Notes: generated by a model from the sequence alone, not told the origin. A stretch of 64,000 nucleotides of DNA from Paractinoplanes polyasparticus (GCF_019710575.1 NZ_JAHWFK010000025.1:142665-206664), one strand, 5' to 3'. Shown: positions 33,940 through 41,939, counted from the stretch's first letter. A program made the numbers and translations.

Positions 33940-35785
33940 TCTTGACCACGTCCTCGAGCATGTTCTCCAGCGTCGCGGCGGTGAACGGCAGGCCGCTGAC
34001 CTGGTTGAAGGGGACCGCGTCGACCAGGAACTTCGCGCGGATCACATGGGCCAGCTGACCCAGGTTCATCTCCGGGATGACGACCTTGTCGTATGCCGCG
34101 AGCACCTCACCGAGATTGGCCGGCAGCGGCGCCAGGTGACGCAGGTGAGCCTGCGCGATCGGCAGCCCGCGCTGACGCAGCGCCCGGCAGGCGGCGCCGA
34201 TCGGGCCGTACGTCGAGCCCCAGCCCAGCACCAGCACGCGCGCGCTCTCGTCGGCGTCCTCGACCTCGATGTCGGGCACCTCGATGGCCTCGATGCGCTG
34301 GGCCCGGGTGCGCACCATGAACTCGTGGTTGGCCGGGTCGTACGAGATGTCGCCGGTCTTGTCGGCCTTTTCCAGCCCACCGATGCGGTGCTCGAGGCCG
34401 GCCGTGCCCGGGATGGCCCACGGGCGGGCCAGCGTCTCGGGGTCGCGCAGGTAGGGCAGGAAGCGTCCGTCCTCGCCGTTGGGCTCGGTGGTGAACTCGA
34501 CCGAGATGTCCGGCAGCTCGTCGGCCGACGGAAGCAGCCACGGCTCCGAGCCGTTCGCCACGTAGTTGTCGGACAGCAGGATGACCGGCGTGCGGTATTT
34601 CAGCGCGATGCGGGCGGCCTCGATCGCCGCGTGGAAGCAGTCCGACGGCGACTTGGGCGCGATCACCGCCAGCGGCGCCTCGCCGTGCCGGCCGAACAGC
34701 GCCATGTTGAGGTCGGCCTGCTCGGTCTTGGTCGGCATGCCGGTGGACGGGCCGGCCCGCTGCACGTCGACGATGACCAGCGGCAGTTCGAGCGCGATGG
34801 CGAGCGAGATCGTCTCGCCCTTGAGCGCCACGCCCGGGCCGGACGTCGTGGTGACGCCCAGCGCACCGCCGTACGAGGCGCCCACGGCCGCGCCGATCGC
34901 GGCAATCTCGTCCTCGGCCTGGACCGTGGTGATGCCGAACTTCTTGTGCTTGGACAGCTCGTGCAGGATGTCCGAGGCCGGGGTGATCGGGTACGCGCCG
35001 AGGAACAGCGGCAGCTTGGACCGGACGCTCGCCGCCACCAGGCCCAGCGCGAGCGCCTGGTTGCCGGTGATGTTGCGGTAGGTGCCCGGCTTCATCCGGG
35101 CCGGCTTGACCTCGTACCGGACGGTGAAGCTCTCCGTCGTCTCGCCGAAGTTCCACCCGGCCTGGAAGGCGGCTTTGTTGGCCGCGACCAGATCGGGGCG
35201 CTTGGCGAACTTGGTCTCGAGGAAGCGCAGCGTCGACTCGAACGGCCGCGAGTACATCCAGCTCAGCAGGCCCAGCGCGAACATGTTCTTGGCGCGCTCA
35301 CCATCCTTCTTGGCCACGCCGAGCTCGGCCAGGGCGCCCACCGTCATCGAGGTGAGGGCGACCGGATGCACCGCGAAGTCGGCCAGCGAACCGTCCTCGA
35401 GCGGGCTCACCGCGTAGCCGACCTTGGCCAGGTTGCGCTTGGTGAACTCGTCGGTGTTGACGATGATGTCGGCGCCCGACGGCAGGTCGGCCACGTTGGC
35501 CTTGAGCGCGGCCGGGTTCATCGCCACCAGCACGTTGGGCGCGTCGCCCGGCGTCAGGATGTCGTAATCCGCAAAATGCACCTGAAAGCTCGAGACGCCG
35601 GGCAGGGTGCCGGCTGGTGCGCGGATCTCGGCCGGAAAGTTCGGCAGGGTGGAGATGTCGTTACCCAGCTGCGCGGTCTCCGACGTGAATCGGTCGCCGG
35701 TCAGCTGCATGCCGTCGCCCGAGTCGCCGGCGAACCGGATGACCACCCGGTCCAGCTGTTCGACTCGCTTCGCTCCAGCGGACAC
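33932..35785 (-). CDS. korA: 2-oxoglutarate:ferredoxin oxidoreductase alpha/gamma subunit
   Basis: 617 residues, a fusion of the gamma domain (VVIRFAGDSGDGMQLTGDRF) and the pyrimidine-binding alpha domain (GNQALALGLVAASVRS, AEDEIAAIGAAVGASYGG, TSGPGVALKGE, VVDVQRAGPSTG), as in actinobacterial KorA. GTG 35785 has GGGAGG about 8 nt upstream; the in-frame extension to 35932 has no homology. It precedes korB in one operon. The orphan nuoA-like gene lies divergently upstream, suggesting a past or present electron link to the respiratory chain. Confidence 0.95.
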   Translation of the reverse strand: MSAGAKRVEQLDRVVIRFAGDSGDGMQLTGDRFTSETAQLGNDISTLPNFPAEIRAPAGTLPGVSSFQVHFADYDILTPGDAPNVLVAMNPAALKANVADLPSGADIIVNTDEFTKRNLAKVGYAVSPLEDGSLADFAVHPVALTSMTVGALAELGVAKKDGERAKNMFALGLLSWMYSRPFESTLRFLETKFAKRPDLVAANKAAFQAGWNFGETTESFTVRYEVKPARMKPGTYRNITGNQALALGLVAASVRSKLPLFLGAYPITPASDILHELSKHKKFGITTVQAEDEIAAIGAAVGASYGGALGVTTTSGPGVALKGETISLAIALELPLVIVDVQRAGPSTGMPTKTEQADLNMALFGRHGEAPLAVIAPKSPSDCFHAAIEAARIALKYRTPVILLSDNYVANGSEPWLLPSADELPDISVEFTTEPNGEDGRFLPYLRDPETLARPWAIPGTAGLEHRIGGLEKADKTGDISYDPANHEFMVRTRAQRIEAIEVPDIEVEDADESARVLVLGWGSTYGPIGAACRALRQRGLPIAQAHLRHLAPLPANLGEVLAAYDKVVIPEMNLGQLAHVIRAKFLVDAVPFNQVSGLPFTAATLENMLEDVVKNG

Positions 35786-35910
35786 TTTCGCAACCTCCCA
35801 TGGGCACCGGCCGGCGGGAATGAGCACATCGATGGGCCGGCCCGCTGTCGTCAGTTCCAGCCTACGTCGCCGCTCCTTACGAGCCGGACAGGCCGTTGAC
35901 CACAGTAGCC

Positions 35911-35927
35911 AGGTGAGGCTTGCCTGA
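35911..35927. promoter_or_regulatory. DtxR/IdeR-like palindrome between korA and nuoA-like gene
   Basis: AGGTGAGGCTTGCCTGA matches about 14 of 19 positions of the iron-box consensus when the flanks are counted. It sits upstream of divergent Fe-S enzyme and respiratory genes. Weak. Confidence 0.25.
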
Positions 35928-35964
35928 ACCACAGGAGTCCACTATCCGGCTACCCTGAACGATC

Positions 35965-36342
35965 GTGGACGGGTATCTGGGTTCTTACGCCACGCTGGGC
36001 CTGGTCGCGGCGGCCGGCGTGCTCGTCTTCGTGGGGGCGTTCGGCGCCAACAAGCTGCTGCGCCCGGCCGCTCCGGCGCAGCCGCCGGGCAAGTACGTGG
36101 CGTACGAGAGCGGCATCGACCCGGTCGGCGGCGACTGGGCCCAGGCCCAGATCCGCTACTACGTCTATGCGTACCTCTATGTGCTCTTCGCCGTGGAGGC
36201 GGTCTTTCTCTTCCCCTGGGCCGTCGTTTTCGACCTTCCCGGCTTCGGCTGGGCCACCGTGACCGAGATGGGGGTGTTCGTGGCGGTCCTCGCCCTCGGC
36301 ATCCTGTACGCGTGGCGTAAAAGGATCCTGACCTGGACCTGA
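35965..36342 (+). CDS. NuoA-like subunit of NADH:quinone oxidoreductase, orphan
   Basis: 125 residues, three membrane helices (about 8-30, 62-88, 92-115). The NuoA signature YESGIDPVGGDWAQAQIRYY is present with Ser replacing Cys in the YECG motif. The helix-2 segment reads VLFAVEAVFLFPWA, so the usual FDxE acidic residue is Ala while Glu is kept. GTG 35965 is preceded by TACCCT (35951-35956) and 8 nt. No other nuo gene follows. It is divergent from korA. Confidence 0.85.
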   Translation: MDGYLGSYATLGLVAAAGVLVFVGAFGANKLLRPAAPAQPPGKYVAYESGIDPVGGDWAQAQIRYYVYAYLYVLFAVEAVFLFPWAVVFDLPGFGWATVTEMGVFVAVLALGILYAWRKRILTWT

Positions 36343-36411
36343 GCCGCCGCGCCCGGGCGTGTCGGGGTGGCGGACTCGCCACGCGCTGTCCGACATGCCA
36401 ACATTCAGCGC

Positions 36412-36933
36412 ATGGGCCAGCTTCTCCTCTTCATCGTCGTGGCATTGGTCGTGGCCGCGATCGTGTTCGGCGTGACCGTGATGATCGGTGGCGGCGACAA
36501 CGCATTGACGCCGGTTGAGCCGGACGGCGCCGCCGTGCCCCTGCCCAGCGACCGGCCGCTCGGTGAACAGGACGTCGCCCGCACCCGGTTCGACACCGCC
36601 TGGCGCGGCTACCGCATGTCCCAGGTCGACCAGGCGCTCCAGCGGGCGGCCTACGACATCGGTTACAAGGGCGAGCTCATCGGCGTGCTCGAGGCGGAAG
36701 TGGCGGCGCTGCGCGAGGGCCGCACGGCCGATGCCGACGTGCTCCGCAAGGCGCGCGAGGCGGCGATCGCCCCCGCCGAGGCGCCCGTGCCGGCCCAGCC
36801 CGACCTCCAGATCGAGGTGAACCCCGTGCCCGTCGATGTGGTCCCGGCCGACGCCACGGCAGCCCCTGCGCCCTCGCAGCCCGAACCGGCTGCCTCGGCA
36901 GCCTCGCGGACCGAGCCGGCGGAGCCGCGGTGA
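36412..36933 (+). CDS. membrane-anchored DivIVA-domain protein
   Basis: 173 residues. An N-terminal helix (GQLLLFIVVALVVAAIVFGV) is followed by a short DivIVA motif (TRFDTAWRGYRMSQVDQALQRAAYDIGYK) and a Pro/Ala-rich tail. ATG 36412 is preferred over the in-frame ATG 36367 because it begins directly at the membrane helix. DivIVA-family segments bind curved membrane or scaffold proteins; the target is unknown. Its stop overlaps the next gene by 4 nt. From memory this matches the small gene before tagA in mycobacteria (Rv1209). Confidence 0.8.
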   Translation: MGQLLLFIVVALVVAAIVFGVTVMIGGGDNALTPVEPDGAAVPLPSDRPLGEQDVARTRFDTAWRGYRMSQVDQALQRAAYDIGYKGELIGVLEAEVAALREGRTADADVLRKAREAAIAPAEAPVPAQPDLQIEVNPVPVDVVPADATAAPAPSQPEPAASAASRTEPAEPR

Positions 36934-37427
36934 GCGCGACGGAACCGGTCGACGGGCTCGGCGACGCAGCCCGGCCCGGCTCCGGTGAGGTCACCGCCAC
37001 GGTGATCGTCAACGCGCCCGCCTCGAAGGTCTTCGCCGCGTTCCTGAACTGGGAGAAGCAGGGCGACTGGATCCCGCTGACCAGGGTCCGGGTCGTCGAG
37101 GGCGACGGCGGTGAGGGCAGCCTGGTCGAGGCGGTGACCGCGCTCGGCCCGGCGGCGCTGCGCGACGAGCTGCGGGTGGTCAAGGTCAATCCACCGTACG
37201 AGGTACGCGTCGTGCACTGCGGCAAGGTGCTGCGGGGGCCCGGCACGATGCGCTGCACGGCCATGTCGGGCGATCGCACCCAGGTCGTGCTGCACGAGTG
37301 GTTCCACCTGCCGGCCGGCCCGGTCGGCAAGCTGGCCTGGCCGGTGCTCTGGCCGGGATCGAAGCTCGGCTTCACCGGCGCGCTGAAGAAGTTCGGCCGC
37401 TTGGTCGAGGAGGGCCGCCTGCCCTGA
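36930..37427 (+). CDS. SRPBCC-fold protein
   Basis: 165-residue START/polyketide-cyclase-like ligand-binding fold. ATVIVNAPASKVFAAFLNWEKQGDWIP is the first strand-helix unit, and the C-terminal helix is LGFTGALKKFGRLVEEG. GTG 36930 overlaps the DivIVA-like stop. The ligand is unknown. It is followed 33 nt later by tag, so it may be carried in the same unit, but tag has its own promoter. Confidence 0.82.
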   Translation: MSATEPVDGLGDAARPGSGEVTATVIVNAPASKVFAAFLNWEKQGDWIPLTRVRVVEGDGGEGSLVEAVTALGPAALRDELRVVKVNPPYEVRVVHCGKVLRGPGTMRCTAMSGDRTQVVLHEWFHLPAGPVGKLAWPVLWPGSKLGFTGALKKFGRLVEEGRLP

Positions 37428-37430
37428 TTT

Positions 37431-37453
37431 CTGTCGGACCCCGGCTCTACGGT
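37431..37453 (+). promoter_or_regulatory. DNA-damage-type promoter of tag
   Basis: CTGTCGGAC (37431-37439), 8 nt, TACGGT (37448-37453), then 7 nt to ATG. The spacing matches the mycobacterial RecA-independent damage motif (TTGTCRGTG-N8-TANNNT). A near-identical motif precedes the RecB-like gene at 63013. Confidence 0.6.
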
Positions 37454-37460
37454 GGTCGCC

Positions 37461-38111
37461 ATGACAGACACCTCGGCATTCGGGGCTCCGCAGCCCGGTG
37501 TGGCCCCGGCCGACCTGCTCGAGGCCGGCCTGGTGGTCGGCGACGACGGCCGGGCCCGCTGCTTCTGGGGCGGCAGCACGCCCGACTACGCCGCCTACCA
37601 CGACGACGAGTGGGGTCGTCCCGTCCACGGCGACGACAAGCTCTTCGAGCGCATGACCCTCGAGGCGTTCCAGTCCGGCCTGGCCTGGATCACGATTCTG
37701 CGCAAACGCCCGGCCTTCCGGGCCGCGTTCGCCGGCTTCTCGATCGAAAAGGTGGCCGCCTTCGGCGAGCCCGAGGCGGCCCGCCTGATGACCGACGCCG
37801 GCATCGTCCGCAACCGCATGAAGATCGACGCCGCACTGGCCAACGCCCGCGTCGCGGCCGACCTCCCCGACGGCCTGTCCGCCCTGCTCTGGTCGTATGC
37901 GCCCACCCCGCGCCCACCGCGCCCAGCCACCCGCGCCGACGTGCCGGCCAGCACGCCCGAGTCCAAGGCGATGGCCAAAGACCTCAAGAAGCGGGGCTTC
38001 CGCTTCGTCGGCCCCACCACGGCGTACGCGTTGATGCAGGCCACCGGCATGGTCGACGACCACATGGCGGGCTGCTGGGTCCCACCGCTCGCCGCCGATC
38101 CGGCCGCGTGA
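37461..38111 (+). CDS. tag: DNA-3-methyladenine glycosylase I
   Basis: Base-excision repair enzyme removing 3-methyladenine from DNA. 216 residues. Zinc ligands are Cys in RCFWGGS, His in YHDDEWGRPV, and the C-terminal His/Cys pair in DDHMAGCW. EAFQSGLAWITILRKRPAFR contains the base pocket. ATG 37461 is leaderless behind a damage-type promoter. Its last codons (DPAA, stop) read CCGGCCGCGTGA, the consensus of the repeat array that follows. Confidence 0.95.
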   Translation: MTDTSAFGAPQPGVAPADLLEAGLVVGDDGRARCFWGGSTPDYAAYHDDEWGRPVHGDDKLFERMTLEAFQSGLAWITILRKRPAFRAAFAGFSIEKVAAFGEPEAARLMTDAGIVRNRMKIDAALANARVAADLPDGLSALLWSYAPTPRPPRPATRADVPASTPESKAMAKDLKKRGFRFVGPTTAYALMQATGMVDDHMAGCWVPPLAADPAA

Positions 38112-38393
38112 GGCGCTTCCCGCACGCGTGAGACGCCCTCGCGGCCCCGCGTAGGCCTTCCCCCGCGGTGATGTGCCTCCAAGCCCGTGTGGGCCTTTCC
38201 TGGCCGCGTAATGGACCTTCCCGGCCCGCGTGTTCGGCCTTCCCGGGCCGCGTGTTCGGCCTTCCCGGGCCGCGTGTTGGGCCTTCCTGGCCGCGTGACG
38301 GGCCTTTCCCGGCCGCGTAATGGACAGGCCCAGCCCGCGTGCTGGGCCTTCCCCGGCCGCGTGACGGTTCTTCCGGGCCGCGTGATGAGATGG
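38100..38393. repeat. degenerate tandem repeat array, about 21-bp unit
   Basis: About 13-14 imperfect units of 18-23 bp share GGCCTTCCCGGCCGCGTG, for example at 38224-38290 where three near-identical copies run together. The first unit coincides with the last codons and stop of tag. No ribosome site or recognisable ORF; open frames here are low-complexity. Confidence 0.88.
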
Positions 38394-38398
38394 AGCGC

Positions 38399-38938
38399 AT
38401 GGCGCACTGGGCGGTGATCATTCCGGCGGATCGGTGGGCGACCGAGCGGCTTTTCCACAACGACACGGTGACGGTGTCCGGTGGCGCGGGCCCGGTCGAG
38501 CCCGACGACGAGGTGCTGCTCGTCGTCGGCGGTGAAGTGGTGGCCCTGACCCAGGCGGTCGAAGCCGACGGCGACGACCTGGTGCTGGCCTACCTGCGGC
38601 GCGCCTTCGACGAGCCGGTGCCCGCCGCTGAACTGCACCTCGACGAGCACGAGGTGCGCATCGCGGCGGTCGATCCCGCGGTGTTCCGGCGGCTCGCGGG
38701 CGCGATCGGCGGCACGACCGCCGTCGGCGAGAAGAAGACCTGGCTGGTCAGCGTCGCGCTGCCGATCGAGGCGCAGACCCCCGCCGAGGCGGTGCGCCAG
38801 TTCTGGTCGCACGTGCTCGAGCTGGGCCCGGTCGAGCTGCCCACCTACGTCTGGCCCTCCGGCGACGAACTGGCCATGCAGGCCTTCGTCCTGGGCGAGG
38901 AAGCGAACCAGGACCCGGAAGAGGAAGAAGAAGACTGA
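38399..38938 (+). CDS. uncharacterised protein
   Basis: 179 residues, soluble, acidic C-terminal tail (DPEEEEED). It begins MAHWAVIIPADRWATERLFHN and contains EAQTPAEAVRQFWSHVLELG. I do not recognise a family; the start (WxVIIPxDxW) is loosely like EVE-domain proteins, not enough to assign. ATG 38399 has GGAG just 3 nt away; ATG 38390 is in frame as an alternative. It is preceded by the tandem repeat array and followed by a composite repeat. Confidence 0.7.
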   Translation: MAHWAVIIPADRWATERLFHNDTVTVSGGAGPVEPDDEVLLVVGGEVVALTQAVEADGDDLVLAYLRRAFDEPVPAAELHLDEHEVRIAAVDPAVFRRLAGAIGGTTAVGEKKTWLVSVALPIEAQTPAEAVRQFWSHVLELGPVELPTYVWPSGDELAMQAFVLGEEANQDPEEEEED

Positions 38939-38952
38939 GCCTGCTGGTCTGA

Positions 38953-39066
38953 GCTTGCTGGTCGCCGCTTCGCGACTCCGGGAATTTCACCCCACGGGGG
39001 CCGATGGCTGGGCTTGCTGGTCGCCGCTTCGCGACTCCGGGAATTTCGCCCCACGGGGCCGATGAC
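38953..39066. repeat. two direct repeats of ~55 bp, period 59
   Basis: The segments starting GCTTGCTGGTCGCCGCTTCG at 38953 and 39012 are almost identical for about 55 nt (one substitution and one indel in the run through CACGGGG). A truncated copy (CTGCTGGTCTGA) lies just before. They immediately abut the inverted repeat at 39041. Confidence 0.88.
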
Positions 39067-39134
39067 TTGGGCACCGAAAACGGCCTCGCTTCGCTAACCG
39101 TTTTCGGCGCCCAAGTCATCGACGGGCGAAATTC
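39041..39134. repeat. 94-nt composite inverted repeat
   Basis: Inner arms 39060-39083 and 39098-39121 pair over 24 bp with one mismatch (GATGACTTGGGC..CCGAAAACGG), loop 14 nt. Outer arms GAATTTCGCCC (39041-39051) and GGGCGAAATTC (39124-39134) are perfect. Bulge of 8 and 2 nt between. Much stronger than needed for termination; resembles a REP/MITE-like element. Confidence 0.85.
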
Positions 39135-39326
39135 GACTCTGGTCGCGGTCAATTCGACGTTCGCGGCCGCGCCGGCTTGCAGTTGTGGCCGGGGCAAGAC
39201 GGATGGGTGCGGAAATCTGTGTCACGGGGGTGGCCGGGCGCCGGAACGGTGGTCGTTTCGGCGCCCGGATCTGTTGGCGGTGTGGGGCTTGATGTAGCGA
39301 TCAAGGCTGCCCGTCCGCCGGGGTTC
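39135..39326. other. non-coding gap before protease gene
   Basis: No gene seen. It contains ATTCGAC twice (39131-39137 region and 39152-39158 region) and short GC-rich stretches; the 97-codon frame spanning 39004-39297 is read from the repeats and is rejected. Confidence 0.4.
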
Positions 39327-40136
39327 TCAGCCGCCCAGGGAGGTGGCGGCGCTGCGGATGGCGGAGGAGAAGTAGCTGACCTGGGTGTAGACGCCCGGCT
39401 TGTTCGGGCGGGCGCAGCCGTCGCCCCAGCTCACGATGCCGACCTGGATCCACGCGTTGGCGGCGTCGCGGCGGAACATCGGGCCGCCGGAGTCGCCCTG
39501 GCAGGTGTCGACGCCGCCCGAGGTGTAGCCGGCGCAGATCTCCTCGGCCGCGATGACGTCGCCGCCGTACATGGACGACGAGTTGCAGGTGCTGTCGCTG
39601 ACGAACGGCACCGTGGCCTTCAGCAGGTAGCGCTGCTGCGCTCCGCCCTCGCGGGCGGCGCCCCAGCCCGAGACCGTGAACGTGCCGGAGTCGTACGCCG
39701 TGCTGGTCGCGATGGGCAGGGTGGCGAGCGTCGTCACCGGGCTGGAGAGCCGGATGAACGCCCAGTCGTCACCGTTGCCGTTGTAGCCGGGCGCCCGGTA
39801 GACGTAGTTCGACCTACGGGTGATCCGGCTGCTCGACTGCAGGTCGACGCTGCCCATGGTGGCCGTGATCGACGTGTTGTTGCCGGTGCGGCTCACGCAG
39901 TGCGCGGCCGTCAGCACGAGGGTGGGGCTGTAGAGGGCGCCGCCGCAGCCCATCGACAGCCGCACCATGAACGGGAACTCGCCCTGCGCGGCGCGACTGC
40001 CGCCCACCACGGACGGGCCGGCCACGCCGTCGCCCGGCGCGGCCGGTGCCGCCGCGGCGGGCGATGCGGTGGCACCCCAAGCCGCCATAGTGAGCGCGGT
40101 CAGCGCCGTGCCCACGAAGATCCGCCACTTGACCAT
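39327..40136 (-). CDS. secreted trypsin-like serine protease (S1 family)
   Basis: 269 residues. The signal peptide MVKWRIFVGTALTALTMAAW ends near ASPAAAA; a short propeptide precedes the mature start VVGGSRAAQGEFPFM. Catalytic His is in LTAAHCVS, Asp in DDWAFIRL, Ser in CQGDSGGPM. Cys pairs for three disulfides are visible. ATG 40136 follows GGGGAGG. The Asp in GGVDTCQGDSG six residues before the catalytic Ser indicates trypsin-like specificity. Exported by Sec, zymogen-activated; natural target unknown. Confidence 0.92.
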   Translation of the reverse strand: MVKWRIFVGTALTALTMAAWGATASPAAAAPAAPGDGVAGPSVVGGSRAAQGEFPFMVRLSMGCGGALYSPTLVLTAAHCVSRTGNNTSITATMGSVDLQSSSRITRRSNYVYRAPGYNGNGDDWAFIRLSSPVTTLATLPIATSTAYDSGTFTVSGWGAAREGGAQQRYLLKATVPFVSDSTCNSSSMYGGDVIAAEEICAGYTSGGVDTCQGDSGGPMFRRDAANAWIQVGIVSWGDGCARPNKPGVYTQVSYFSSAIRSAATSLGG

Positions 40137-40238
40137 TCGGTCCTCCCCACCAACGAGCGCGCCCGGTAGGACGCGTAGGGGAGGAGCGTATGCATCGAGA
40201 TCTGTAGATGGGACGATCCCAAAGCGGTCATACTGCCG

Positions 40239-40276
40239 GGCCTCGCCCCGGGAGTGAAGTCCGCGTGGGCGAGGCC
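40239..40276 (-). terminator. hairpin downstream of enoyl-CoA hydratase gene
   Basis: Perfect 10-bp arms GGCCTCGCCC (40239-40248) and GGGCGAGGCC (40267-40276) just beyond the 3' end of the minus-strand gene. No T-tract. Confidence 0.6.
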
Positions 40277-40290
40277 ACGGAGCTGGGAAG

Positions 40291-41124
40291 CTACCTGCCT
40301 TCGAAGACCGGCTTCTGCTTGGCGACGAATGCCGAGACCGCGGCCCTGTGATCGGCCGTGGCGCCGCAGATGGCCTGGGCCTGCGCCTCGGCCGCGAGCG
40401 CGTCCGAGAGCGTGCCCGCGTCCCCGATCGAGAGCTCCCGCTTGATTGCCCCGTAGGCCACCGTGGGCCCGGCCGCGAGCCGCTCGGCCAGCGCCTGCGC
40501 CACCGGCAGCACCTGCTCGTCATCGTCGGTCAACTGCGAGAGCAGGCCCATCTCGTACGCCCGCTCGGCCCGCACCGGCTCGGCCAGCAGCAGCAGTTCG
40601 AGCGCCCGGGCGTGCCCGACGATCCGCGGCAGCGACCACGAGACGCCGCTGTCGCCGGCCAGTCCCACGTTGGCGAAGGCCATCAGGATGGACGTCTTGG
40701 GCCCGCCGATGCGGAAGTCGGCCAGCAGCGCGAACGACGCCCCTGCTCCGGCCGCCGCGCCGCGCACCGCCGCCACCACCGGCTTGGGCATGCTGGCCAG
40801 CCGCTGCGCGATCGGGTTGTAGTGCACCCGCACGGTGTCGAGGTCGGTGCGGCCCGATTCGAGCTGTGCCTCGTGCTCGCGCAGGTCCTGCCCGACGCAG
40901 AACGCCTTGCCCGCCCCGGCCAGCACGATCGCCCGGCACGACTTGTCGCTCTCGAGCGAGGCCAGCGTGTCGCGCAGCGCCTCTTTGAGGTCGACAGTCA
41001 GGGCGTTCATGGCCTCGGGGCGGTTGAGCGTGAGCGTGACGACCGCGCCGGTGCGGTCGACGAGCAGAGACTCAGTTCTCAGCCCGTTCGCGGCTGGCGG
41101 GTGGGGCGGTTGGATGGCGGTCAT
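40291..41124 (-). CDS. enoyl-CoA hydratase/isomerase (PaaG-like)
   Basis: 277-residue crotonase-fold enzyme. Substrate-binding LNRPEAMNALTVDL, oxyanion-hole region RGAAAGAGASFALLADFRI and GLAGDSGVSWSLPRIVG, with the Asp in AGDSGV at the position used by isomerases like PaaG. ATG 41124 lies inside the 3' end of paaX, overlapping it by 53 nt; no other start is available in the homologous region. With paaX adjacent, a phenylacetate-CoA or beta-oxidation step is likely; other paa genes are absent here. Confidence 0.88.
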   Translation of the reverse strand: MTAIQPPHPPAANGLRTESLLVDRTGAVVTLTLNRPEAMNALTVDLKEALRDTLASLESDKSCRAIVLAGAGKAFCVGQDLREHEAQLESGRTDLDTVRVHYNPIAQRLASMPKPVVAAVRGAAAGAGASFALLADFRIGGPKTSILMAFANVGLAGDSGVSWSLPRIVGHARALELLLLAEPVRAERAYEMGLLSQLTDDDEQVLPVAQALAERLAAGPTVAYGAIKRELSIGDAGTLSDALAAEAQAQAICGATADHRAAVSAFVAKQKPVFEGR

Positions 41125-41929
41125 GAGCTGAGAATCCCACACGACTGCGAGATGCCGACTGCAGGCAGCGCTCCACGTAACGGTCCGCGGCGGGGCGCAA
41201 ACGCACTGCGTGGCGGTCGAAGAAGCCGGCCGCGCTCGCGCCCGGCCAGCGCGGGGGCAGCAGCGACGCCGGCAGCTGGGGATCGCGGAACAGGAACGAG
41301 CGCCACGCGTGGACGAGCTGGAAGCGGGCCGCATACGCCTCCTCGTCACTGCTGCGGGCGTTCACCGCGGTGACCACCGGCCGCAGGTCGGCCACGAAGT
41401 GCTCGTACGACTGGGCCAGTTCGGGCAGGTTCCAGGCCCGTCCCACCACCTCGGCCGCGCCCGGCGACCCGGCCGCGTGGCTGGCGCTGAACCGTTCGTA
41501 CCCGATTTCGGCCTCGACGAGCACGGCGTCGGCCTCTTCGGCGGCCCGGGGCGCGACCCACGCGTGCTCGCCCAGGGCGCCGTAGCCGAGAAAGGCCAGC
41601 CGCCCCGCCTCCCGCTTGCCGAGCGGGCCCCGCACCAGGATGAGATCGAACCTTCCGTCCCAGCCGGAGCGGCCGGTCCGGTAGATCCGGGCCGCCGCCT
41701 CGTCGAGCCGGCGCGCTGCCTTGGGGGTGAGCACATAGCCCGGTCCGGAGACCAGCCGCATAGGGTGCAGCCAGCCCTGTCGCACCATGCGGGAGATCGC
41801 GGTGCGCACCGCGGGCGGCGCGATGCCGAGCGGCGCAAGCAGTCTGACCAGGGCCGCGACCGGTGCGCGTCCGCCCCTGGGGCGTAGATAGTCGCCGTAC
41901 AGGTCGAAGAGTGCCGACCGCGCCTGCAT
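41072..41929 (-). CDS. paaX: PaaX-family transcriptional repressor
   Basis: 285 residues. N-terminal winged helix (ARSALFDLYGDYLRP, IAPPAVRTAISRMVRQGWL), then the PaaX central and C-terminal domains (WRSFLFRDPQLPASLLPPRWPG, a signature of the family). It represses phenylacetate-type operons until phenylacetyl-CoA binds. ATG 41929 gives the usual length; extension to 41977 runs through an inverted repeat and is unlikely. Overlaps the downstream crotonase by 53 nt. An 8-bp inverted repeat in its promoter is a candidate autoregulatory operator. Confidence 0.87.
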   Translation of the reverse strand: MQARSALFDLYGDYLRPRGGRAPVAALVRLLAPLGIAPPAVRTAISRMVRQGWLHPMRLVSGPGYVLTPKAARRLDEAAARIYRTGRSGWDGRFDLILVRGPLGKREAGRLAFLGYGALGEHAWVAPRAAEEADAVLVEAEIGYERFSASHAAGSPGAAEVVGRAWNLPELAQSYEHFVADLRPVVTAVNARSSDEEAYAARFQLVHAWRSFLFRDPQLPASLLPPRWPGASAAGFFDRHAVRLRPAADRYVERCLQSASRSRVGFSAHDRHPTAPPASRERAEN

Positions 41930-41939
41930 GACCGCACAT

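Noticed and set aside
33887..35899. 670-codon plus-strand frame over korA
   Set aside because: Antisense to korA; no family match.
38100..38393. CRISPR array
   Set aside because: Repeats are contiguous and degenerate, without spacers; no cas genes.
38187..38417. 76-codon frame with AFPGRV repeats
   Set aside because: Product of the tandem repeat array; no start signal.
39004..39297. 97-codon frame spanning the inverted repeat
   Set aside because: Runs through non-coding repeat sequence; no homology.
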